Positions 1 to 7,834 of a stretch of DNA of 8,279 nt are shown here, piece by piece. The stretch lies in assembly GCA_031269135.1 (NCBI GenBank), contig JAISZP010000158.1, positions 1 through 8,279 on the forward strand. The letters are read 5' to 3'. The notes under the pieces are model-generated. The model did no database searches. It was not told the DNA's origin and saw only the letters and a program-made list of their open reading frames with translations. The DNA is from Deltaproteobacteria bacterium. Its GTDB lineage: Bacteria > Desulfobacterota > Desulfarculia > Adiutricales > Adiutricaceae. Numbering within the stretch: position 1 is the stretch's first letter; each line of letters begins with the position of its first letter. Made by a program: the position numbers and the translations under genes.

Positions 1-65
1 CACTGTTTCCATTCCATATTCGCTCTCGCCGACTTTCCGCCATCAATGCGCCATCATTTCCCCTG

Positions 66-892
66 TCATAGCTCGTCAAATTCGGCGGTTTCACGCGCAA
101 TCGTCAATACCTCTTGCTCATTCTCGAACTCCTGCGTCCATTCGTTGAGCTTTTGCCGCAACATGGTCTTATCCGGCAGATAAAAACTGTATTCCGAGCG
201 TAGATATTCTCACCCTCCGGCAAGGTCAGTTCGACAACGCCATCGTCTTTTTCTTTGCAGAGCAGTATGCCGACCGTCGGATTCTCATTTTCGGTTTTCG
301 CATATCGGTCGAAATAGTGAACGTACATCTGCATTTGTCCTAAATCTTGATGCTGAAGCTCGCCAACCTTCAAGTCGATGAGCACGTAACATTGGAGCAG
401 CCTGTCGTAGAACACCAGATCGACGAAGAAGGACTTTTCTTCAAACGTGAATCGTTTCTGGCGAGCCTCGAACAAGAAGCCCTTTCCAAGTTCAAGCAGA
501 AATTTTTGCAAGTTATCGTTGAGAGCGGTTTCCAGGTCGGTTTCACTGTATTTGGTCGATTCCTCCATGTCGAGGAATTCCAGCGTCAACGGATTTTTCA
601 GCATATCGCGCGATTTCTCGATCGTCTGACCTTCATCGGCAAGCCGCATCACTTCGTCCTTGTCGCTCGACAAAGCAAGGCGCTCATACAAGCTGCCGTT
701 GTACTGTCGCGACAGCTGCCGCACCGTCCATCGTCGCCGCGCCGCTTCGATTTCGTAGAAGCGACGCTCGTCGGCATTTTTGATTCGCATGAGCACCAGG
801 TGATGCGTCCAGCTCACCTTGAACGGATACAACTCGCCAATCGCAGCAGGACGGATTGCCCTTGAATCTTCACCGCTGAAAATCGTAATCAA
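66..892 (-). pseudogene. DUF1016/YhcG-family PD-(D/E)xK nuclease, N-truncated and frameshifted
   Basis: The translation from 892 down to about 200 matches the nuclease half of the DUF1016 (YhcG-like) family, putative PD-(D/E)xK nucleases often found as accessory genes or beside restriction systems. Family hallmarks seen: VSWTHHLVL (residues 26-34), LYERLALSSDK (69-78), FLLELGKGFLFEARQKR (131-147), FVDLVFY (156-162), LIDLKVG (171-177), LGQMQMYVHYFD (184-195) and NPTVGILLCK (204-213). Likely catalytic residues are Asp158 and the Asp173-x-Lys175 pair. The N-terminal DUF1016 domain (about 150 residues in full-length relatives) is absent: the frame opens after a TAA at 905-907 and the only start is a TTG at 892. 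Near 195-200 the frame breaks. Restoring one base continues it as SEYSFYLPDK, then about 30 more residues to a TGA at 66-68, matching the usual family tail, so a one-base deletion is inferred. Without the correction the ORF ends at 104 with an unrelated tail. Probably non-functional, unless the frameshift is a sequencing error and a shortened protein is made. Confidence 0.8.
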
Positions 893-903
893 TGATTGCG
901 ATT
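881..903. repeat. 11-bp dyad at the truncated 5' end of the nuclease relic
   Basis: AATCGTAATCA and TGATTGCGATT form an inverted repeat around a single central A, with 10 of 11 positions complementary. It overlaps the TTG that opens the nuclease relic. It could be an operator-like site or the edge of the event that removed the N-terminal domain. Neither is shown by the sequence. A second short dyad (CCAGAA/TTCTGG, 933-949) lies 30 bp further on. Confidence 0.4.
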
Positions 904-1170
904 TTTACGCTTGACTGCAATTACTAAACAAGCCAGAAATTAATTCTGGTCATTGCCTCATGGTGTATAAGAAAAGGTGAATGGAGCGAACACTTCCATT
1001 AGGCCGTCAATAAAGGTAAAATGACCAAAAATCATCATCCGCCAACCTGATGAATACGCCTTGCAGACACGATTAAAAGACCAGGTCTCCGGACTCGAAA
1101 AGGGCGACTCAGGGCCAGTGCCCCCCCTTGACCTGAATAGTTACTAAATTTCATCACATAAAACGCGGCG

Positions 1171-1196
1171 TCAATGGATGTCATCAATGGACGTCA
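1171..1196. repeat. 13-bp tandem duplication
   Basis: TCAATGGATGTCA (1171-1183) is followed directly by TCAATGGACGTCA (1184-1196), with one mismatch. Read on the minus strand it contains CATTGATG and CATTGACG, resembling the core of the 18-bp and 16-bp arrays that flank dnaN. Confidence 0.65.
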
Positions 1197-1283
1197 ATAG
1201 TCTAATTCCAATTAGGCGCAATTTTTTGCAATAGCTTTCTTTATGGCGATCTGCAGATATTTGTCGTAACGAACTCAAAAATA

Positions 1284-1337
1284 CATCATCAGACATTGAT
1301 GCATCATCAGGCATTAACGCATCATCAGATGTTCCGC
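1284..1337. repeat. 18-bp direct repeat, three copies
   Basis: Three head-to-tail units start at 1284, 1302 and 1320. Unit 1 is CATCATCAGACATTGATG and unit 2 is CATCATCAGGCATTAACG. Unit 3 keeps CATCATCAG and then diverges. The units have no spacers, so this is not a CRISPR array. The half-unit (A/G)CATTGATG recurs in the 16-bp array on the other side of dnaN. Confidence 0.75.
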
Positions 1338-1380
1338 AGGTCGATTAGCCAGGTTGAGAATTGCCTAAAAGCTCAACATT

Positions 1381-1480
1381 GCCGACCCAATAACCGACCC
1401 ATGGCTGACCAAATGGCTGACCCAGGATTGTCGCAGGGCCGACCAAATACTGGCCCAAATACTGACCCATGGCCGCCCCA
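1381..1480. repeat. 11-12-bp degenerate GACC-rich repeat array
   Basis: About seven units of the form C(C/T)GACC(C/A)AATGG occur, for example CCGACCCATGG at 1394, CTGACCAAATGG at 1405, CCGACCAAATA at 1439, CTGGCCCAAATA at 1450 and CTGACCCATGG at 1462. A diverged stretch at about 1426-1438 interrupts the array. It ends within about 10 bp of the candidate dnaN promoter, so it could be a set of protein-binding iterons controlling dnaN, or simply a slippage-derived array. Period and orientation are constant, and the spacing near 11 bp is close to one helical turn. Confidence 0.65.
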
Positions 1481-1488
1481 TTTTTTTC

Positions 1489-1516
1489 TTGCCTGAAAAC
1501 GGAAATGTGGTATTAT
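1489..1516 (+). promoter_or_regulatory. Candidate sigma-70-type promoter for dnaN
   Basis: TTGCCT (1489-1494) lies 16 bp before TATTAT (1511-1516), and TG at 1508-1509 with one base between makes an extended -10 (TGGTATTAT). A T-rich tract follows. It is the best promoter-like sequence upstream of dnaN and leaves a 5' leader of about 60 nt. It is a consensus match only, with no transcript data. Confidence 0.55.
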
Positions 1517-1573
1517 ATTTTTTTCTTACACTTACGGTAAGTTAAAGAACCCACCAAAAGGAGCGGGAACACT

Positions 1574-1578
1574 GGAGG
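1574..1578 (+). promoter_or_regulatory. dnaN ribosome-binding site
   Basis: GGAGG, 4 nt before the ATG at 1583, is a strong Shine-Dalgarno sequence that fixes the dnaN start. A second purine run (AAAAGGAG, 1556-1563) lies too far upstream to serve this ATG. Confidence 0.8.
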
Positions 1579-1582
1579 AAAC

Positions 1583-2716
1583 ATGCTACATATAAGAGTT
1601 AAAACAGAAGATTTAAAAAAATCGATCGCCCAGACCAGCTCCGTGGCTGACAAACGTACAACCATGCCTATCTTGAACAACGTCTTGGTCCACACAGAAA
1701 ACGACCAGCTCGTTGTGACGGCTACAGACCTGGAAACAACCTTTCAGGCCAACTATCCGGCTGAGATCTTCGAAGAAGGCCGGATTGCGATACCGGCTAA
1801 GACTTTTTCCACCGTCATCGGGGCCTGCGTCAGCGAGCACATAGAGATAAAGGAGACGGACAACCACTCTATGGACCTGTCCAGCGGCAGCTTTAAACTT
1901 ACTTTGTTCGGGCTTTCGCCTACCAACTTTCCCAAGATCCCTGAATTCAGCGATGTGGCGCTTACGCAAATAGAAAGCAAAGACCTTTTAGATGCCGTAA
2001 ATAAAGTCGGCTTTTCCATGAGCACTACGGATCATGTCTATACCTTAAACGGCGTCAACCTTCTTAAAGAAGGCGGAGACCTCTCTGAACCGGAACTCAA
2101 GTTCGTTTCCACCGACTCGCAACGACTAAACGTCTGCGCTCTTACCGGCATCGCTCTTAACGATTTAAACATAGAGCCTACCGGCATAATAATCCCCTCT
2201 AAAGGCGTGCAAGAGCTTAAAAATTTAGCTGAATCATCTGAATTTATTTCAATCGGCGTATCTTCCAACCATTTTATCGCCAAATCTGATAGAGCGACTT
2301 TACAAATACGTCTTAAAGATGGGGCTTTCCCTGATTATAAACCTATAATACCTAAAGAAAATGATCAAATCGTTTGGTTGGACCGAAAAGAATTTATAAG
2401 TTGTCTAAAACGCGTCAATATCGTCACTCACCCCAAAAATCCAGAGGCGAGATTCGTCTTTTCCAACAACCTTTTGACCATCACCGTCACCAATCCGGAA
2501 TTGGGTCAGGCTCAAGAGTGCATGAATGTGGACTACACCGGAGAAGAAATCACTACGGCGTTTAATCCGGTCTTCTTGCTTGAAGTCGCGGGAGCGATGA
2601 AGAGCGAAAGAATCGCCATCGCCTCAAAACCAGACGTCGCCACGTACTTGATCACCGGTCCGGAAGATCCCAGCTACAATGCTGTAGTCGTCAGCATGAC
2701 AATCTCTCAAGAGTGA
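1583..2716 (+). CDS. dnaN: DNA polymerase III subunit beta (sliding clamp)
   Basis: Full-length 377-aa beta clamp (usual length about 366-380). The protein dimerises into a ring on DNA and tethers polymerase III and other clamp-binding proteins. Three clamp folds are expected at roughly 1-125, 126-255 and 256-377. Recognisable motifs are TTMPILNNVLV (26-36), TATDLETTF (46-54), IAIPAKTF (69-76), STDSQRLNVC (176-185), IIIPSKGVQEL (202-212) and LKDGAFPDYKPIIPK (244-258). A GGAGG at 1574-1578 supports the ATG at 1583. Two pocket segments differ from the E. coli form: TDSQRL (177-182) in place of TDGHRL, and the end SMTISQE in place of VMPMRL, so the site that binds client-protein peptides may be altered. 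The gene follows a candidate promoter and is separated from gyrB by 1485 bp without recF. Identity is certain at family level. The reading of the pocket residues rests on alignment by eye. Confidence 0.97.
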   Translation: MLHIRVKTEDLKKSIAQTSSVADKRTTMPILNNVLVHTENDQLVVTATDLETTFQANYPAEIFEEGRIAIPAKTFSTVIGACVSEHIEIKETDNHSMDLSSGSFKLTLFGLSPTNFPKIPEFSDVALTQIESKDLLDAVNKVGFSMSTTDHVYTLNGVNLLKEGGDLSEPELKFVSTDSQRLNVCALTGIALNDLNIEPTGIIIPSKGVQELKNLAESSEFISIGVSSNHFIAKSDRATLQIRLKDGAFPDYKPIIPKENDQIVWLDRKEFISCLKRVNIVTHPKNPEARFVFSNNLLTITVTNPELGQAQECMNVDYTGEEITTAFNPVFLLEVAGAMKSERIAIASKPDVATYLITGPEDPSYNAVVVSMTISQE

Positions 2717-2820
2717 GTCCTCGACGACTATTATCGTCAAAAATCAAAAATTTTACGTCTTCGGTGTGCCGGAAAGCTGCAGGAGCTTGCTCTGCGGATG
2801 AATGGCGCACATTCTAAGAG

Positions 2821-2843
2821 GGCTAATCCAATAAGGATTAGCC
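2821..2843 (+). terminator. Terminator-like hairpin after dnaN
   Basis: GGCTAATCC (2821-2829) and GGATTAGCC (2835-2843) form a perfect 9-bp stem with a 5-nt AATAA loop, about 105 bp after the dnaN stop. The following TGATTTAAAAA has only a short T run, so this is a weak intrinsic terminator at best, or a structural RNA element. Confidence 0.45.
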
Positions 2844-2866
2844 TGATTTAAAAATCGGCCAAGGAA

Positions 2867-2990
2867 CTGGCCTGCCAGGAGGGATTCCCAGGATGGACCC
2901 CCCATTGGGGGTCTGGGTGAATCGCGAAAAAAATGTCCCCGAGAGTTATTCTCATGGCAAGCTCGCGAGCTTGCTCGTGGGTGGTTCACC
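2867..2990. repeat. Cluster of inverted repeats downstream of dnaN
   Basis: Several dyads are packed in 125 bp: CTGGC-CT-GCCAG (2867-2878); GACCCCC/GGGGGTC with a CATT loop (2896-2913), which the CCCA/TGGG pair (2887-2890/2914-2917) can extend across a bulge; and the perfect 18-bp palindrome GCAAGCTCGCGAGCTTGC (2957-2974). GGTGAA (2916-2921) and TTCACC (2985-2990) could close an outer stem. GAGCTTGCTC (2967-2976) also occurs at 2783-2792. No coding sequence is supported. It could be a structured RNA, a REP-like element or a protein-binding region. The function is unknown. Confidence 0.55.
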
Positions 2991-3026
2991 AAGAATATGG
3001 ACTTTCTTTTCTCTTTAAAGGTTCAA

Positions 3027-3138
3027 ACATTGATGGATCCAGGCATTGATAGCTTCAGGCATTGATGGAACCAAACATTGATGGCTCTAGGTATTGAGAG
3101 ATCCAAACATAGATGGATCCAAAACTGACAGCCCTAAA
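3027..3138. repeat. 16-bp tandem repeat, six copies plus a remnant
   Basis: Units start at 3027, 3043, 3059, 3075, 3091 and 3107, all exactly 16 bp, with consensus (A/G)CATTGATGGATCCA(G/A). Examples are ACATTGATGGATCCAG (3027), GCATTGATAGCTTCAG (3043) and GCATTGATGGAACCAA (3059). A decayed seventh unit begins at 3123. There are no spacers. A 16-bp period is not a multiple of three, which argues against a coding repeat. The CATTGATG core is shared with the 18-bp array upstream of dnaN. Confidence 0.85.
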
Positions 3139-3328
3139 CTTTCTCGTCTCGACACTGACTTAGCCCTTACGCCCAAAACTTCGGCTACAACCGCCATCAC
3201 CCCAATGTGCGCCACTTTATGTTCCACTTTCGCATCGCCAACCTAAGCTTATCTAACCGCACAATTATTAAAGAAAATAACTAGGATCGCCGCAAAGAGG
3301 TTATGTCTTCCATCGCAGCAGTCGGCAA
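3139..3328. other. Unannotated spacer between repeat arrays
   Basis: No gene, hairpin or repeat that I can support. All frames are interrupted and no recF-like sequence is visible here by eye. Confidence 0.5.
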
Positions 3329-3440
3329 GACCAAGGCGGCAAGATCATAGCGTAAAGTTCAGAGCGTCAGGACCAAGGCGGCTAGATCATAGCGTAAAGT
3401 TCAGAGCGTCGAGACCAAAGCGGCAAGATCGGAATGTCGA
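3329..3440. repeat. 42-bp tandem repeat, two copies plus a shortened third
   Basis: Units at 3329-3370 and 3371-3412 are nearly identical, differing mainly at CGGCAAG/CGGCTAG and at the last two bases. A third unit (3413-3440) begins GACCAAAGCGGCAAGATC, lacks about 14 internal bp and then resumes near the unit end. The near-identity of copies 1 and 2 suggests a recent duplication. 42 bp is a multiple of three, but no protein is supported here. Confidence 0.85.
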
Positions 3441-3599
3441 GACCCGGCCCCGACCCAGTTCTCTCCCGCTACCGAGAGCCAAGACAAAATGCGGCTCCTG
3501 TCGACAAGCGATTTCGACGCTTTCCGTCATCCATTCAACCAGCCGATCTATTTGCCTCGGATCTCGCCCCTGGATTTAAATTAAGCCTCGCTGAAATAG

Positions 3600-4010
3600 T
3601 TGAGATCTTGCATTATTTGCCAAATTGATGTATATTAGATTTATTGAATGGCACGATTTTAGACATAAAATTACTCGTAACGCAGTCCATTTCTACAGGA
3701 AATATGTTGTCTATCAACCTTAACATTGCCGAAACACCCTACTTGACGGCAAACACATCGACATTAAAAAGATTATTTTAATGCTCTCATACGATTTTCT
3801 GTTAAAATAATTTAATTTGATTGCTATATCAAATACTGTTTATTTATTATATTTATTTTCAGTTTACCAACTGAGCATATGTAAAAAATCTTTATCGCTT
3901 TTTCTATAAACAATGAATCATTAAAACAATACAACCAAAAGATATTTAGTTTAAAACATCATATCATTGCAACAATCACATATACAAACAACATCAAGCA
4001 TCGAACTGGG
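3600..4010. other. AT-rich patch with a 10-bp inverted repeat
   Basis: Base composition drops sharply to AT-rich compared with dnaN and gyrB. ATTATTTTAA (3772-3781) and TTAAAATAAT (3802-3811) form a perfect 10-bp inverted repeat with a 20-nt loop. No gene is visible and no DnaA-box cluster was found. It could be an easily melted region (a replication origin lies near dnaN in many bacteria), foreign DNA, or decayed sequence. Confidence 0.5.
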
Positions 4011-4059
4011 AATTTAGCGAGAGGTGGAGGGCTCGACGTTTATTATATCCAAAGACATC

Positions 4060-4088
4060 TTACAAACCGAAAAACTCCTGCCTATACT
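4060..4088 (+). promoter_or_regulatory. Candidate gyrB promoter
   Basis: TTACAA (4060-4065), 17 bp, then TATACT (4083-4088). The -10 is good (5 of 6) and the -35 weak (3 of 6). It would give a leader of about 105-120 nt. It is proposed because the long gap makes co-transcription from dnaN doubtful. Consensus match only. Confidence 0.35.
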
Positions 4089-4147
4089 AATGCAAACAAA
4101 CGCAGCAGGACCGAAGTCTTCAGTCGGAAAAGCCGCCGGAAACATGA

Positions 4148-6703
<2,556 letters not shown>

Positions 6704-6882
6704 AATCAAGGTTCCAAGGAGTCTTTCGGATTTCGGCGCCATATCTTGTTTTGACGACGCGGCGCCGCCAAAGAGCGGCTGAGCATGGTCGATATAAGAC
6801 GCCGAAAAAATATATAAATATCGCTTATGTATAATCCGTAAGACTCCTACAAACGCGGCAGGCGGCTGACCGTTTCGATTCT

Positions 6883-7062
6883 CCCGCCTGTCATCTCTCA
6901 CGTTTCATCTCCCGACTTTTACCTCTCGCCTGTTATCTCTCAATGTCCATCTTGCATCGGCGATGTCTCCCGTCTATACCCCGCCTACTATATCTCAACA
7001 ACTATCTTTCCCGTCTATATCCCGCCTACTATCTCTCAACGACTAACTCTCAAATACTATCT
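6883..7062. repeat. 41-bp repeat pair within a degenerate repeat field
   Basis: Units at 6969-7009 and 7010-7050 are direct 41-bp repeats with a few mismatches, each starting CCCGTCTATA and containing CCGCCTACTAT. Related fragments flank them: CCCGCCTGTCATCTCTCA at 6883-6900, TCGCCTGTTATCTCTCAATG at about 6926-6945 and TACTATCTCTC at about 7056-7066. The shared core is CGCCT(A/G)(C/T)TATCTCTCAA. The adjacency of the units rules out CRISPR spacers. Confidence 0.75.
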
Positions 7063-7127
7063 CTCTGGGCGCATATCTCAGTCGGCGCAATCAACTCGCC
7101 GAAGGAGTTAAGCTGCATTTTGCCGTA

Positions 7128-7200
7128 GTTCGCTGCTTTGGAGAAGGCGTTCGCTTTGAAGAAGAGATTTGCTTTGCAGCAGATGTTCGCTTTGGAAGCC
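7128..7200. repeat. 18-bp direct repeat, about four copies
   Basis: Units begin GTTCGCTGCTTTGG (7128, 21 bp long), GTTCGCTTTGAAGAAGAG (7149), ATTTGCTTTGCAGCAGAT (7167) and GTTCGCTTTGGAAGCC (7185). In one minus-strand frame they encode a six-residue repeat of the LLQS(E/K)x type, but that frame has no other support as a gene. Confidence 0.7.
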
Positions 7201-7364
7201 GACCAATATCGCCCTTAGCTTTAAGCCGTACTCTCTAAAGCCGGCCCGGTCGAAGGCGCCGAAAACTCGCCGGTCGTTGTGGTCCTGCCGGCGATACGCT
7301 GCATCAAAAAGGCGCGGAAAGCCTGTCGTAGTGGGGCTTTTCGCGCCATGTCCTTTTTTGTCGC

Positions 7365-7688
7365 TTATGCTTCCGGGCCTGAACATTTGTCGCCAAGCGG
7401 CACAATTTTTATCGTGTAACCGAGTGGGAGCAGGACTTTGAAAAGGACGTCCATTTGCGGAGTCGCCTTCATGCTTTCCAGCCTGGCTATCGCAGGTCGC
7501 TTTACGCCGGATATTTCCGCAAGCGCCATTTGCGACAAGCCTTTTACCTCCCTTGCCTCAATCATCTTGCCGATCAAGGCGACTTCAAAATTGATGCGCT
7601 CGCGCAGCGCCGGGCTTACCCTTGTTTCGTCGCTCATGTAGTCGGAAAACGTATCAATGACTTTTTCGTCGGCCATGCGGCTCACCAT
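7365..7688 (-). CDS. XRE-family helix-turn-helix protein, likely HigA-type orphan antitoxin
   Basis: 107-aa protein with a Cro/C1-type helix-turn-helix at residues 51-72 (LSQMALAEISGVKRPAIARLES), preceded by a helical lead (FEVALIGKMIEAREVKG) and followed by the helix MDVLFKVLLPLG and a strand YTIKIVPL. This arrangement is typical of small HigA-like antitoxins, which bind a RelE/HigB-fold mRNA-cleaving toxin and repress their own operon. No intact toxin is next to it. A short frame overlapping the start (LRAKLKDFTERHG) vaguely resembles the C-terminal end of such toxins but cannot be called. The start is either the ATG at 7688 or the ATG at 7676; the second has GGTGAG 4 nt upstream and gives MADEKVID, a natural-looking start. 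It could instead be a stand-alone regulator. DNA binding is well supported, the antitoxin role moderately. Confidence 0.8.
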   Translation of the reverse strand: MVSRMADEKVIDTFSDYMSDETRVSPALRERINFEVALIGKMIEAREVKGLSQMALAEISGVKRPAIARLESMKATPQMDVLFKVLLPLGYTIKIVPLGDKCSGPEA

Positions 7689-7834
7689 GCCTTTCCGTAA
7701 AATCTTTCAGTTTTGCCCGCAGCTGTTCATTTCACGGAAACGGCGCGTCGGGAGGCTATTTCCGCTTTGAGCTCATCGACGAATAACTATTGCCCCTCTG
7801 AGGGAAAAGCCGCAGCTCGCGGCTATCAGCGTCG

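Larger units (their letters stand above)
893..1488. other. Gene-free region upstream of dnaN
   Basis: About 600 bp with no convincing coding sequence on either strand. It holds short dyads (933-949; CTAATT/AATTAG at 1202-1215; CAGGTC at 1082-1087 with GACCTG at 1130-1135) and three local repeat families described separately. dnaA, often found just upstream of dnaN, is not here, and I see no convincing DnaA box (TTATNCACA) on either strand. The 66-aa frame at 1296-1496 is made of the repeats and resembles no known protein. Confidence 0.7.
6704..7364. other. Gene-free region after gyrB
   Basis: 660 bp without a recognisable gene. CGGCGCC (6734-6740) can pair with GGCGCCG (6761-6767), and GCGGCGCCGC (6759-6768) is a 10-bp palindrome, but no T run follows, so a terminator for gyrB is not clear. 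A TATAAT at 6830-6835 has no acceptable -35. Two repeat families are listed separately. The stretch 7201-7364 is open in a minus-strand frame but matches no family I know. Confidence 0.6.

Noticed and set aside
1..57. Possible start of another minus-strand gene at the left edge (ATG at 43, AGGGGA upstream)
   Set aside because: Only about 14 codons are visible, the Shine-Dalgarno spacing fits a different ATG that hits a stop at once, and no family can be recognised.
347..865. 172-codon + strand frame
   Set aside because: It is the antisense shadow of the DUF1016 nuclease relic, whose minus-strand translation carries clear family motifs.
893..1580. Replication origin (DnaA-box cluster) upstream of dnaN
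   Set aside because: I found no convincing TTATNCACA-like boxes on either strand, so an oriC call is not supported, though the location is suggestive.
1613..1969. 118-codon minus-strand frame within dnaN, with similar frames at 1753-2025 and 2038-2283
   Set aside because: Antisense to a certain dnaN, with no recognisable domain and no ribosome-binding site noted.
3027..3440. CRISPR array
   Set aside because: The repeats are directly adjacent with no unique spacers, and periods of 16 and 42 bp do not fit repeat-spacer units.
3434..3628. 64-codon + strand frame between dnaN and gyrB
   Set aside because: No family resemblance and no clear Shine-Dalgarno. It begins inside the 42-bp repeat and ends in the AT-rich patch.
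6734..6768. Intrinsic terminator of gyrB
   Set aside because: The GGCGCC dyads can pair, but no T run follows, so a standard intrinsic terminator cannot be claimed.
7108..7386. 92-codon minus-strand frame as a toxin partner of the HTH gene
   Set aside because: It overlaps the end of the antitoxin, ends in a DNA repeat and shows no RelE/HigB features.
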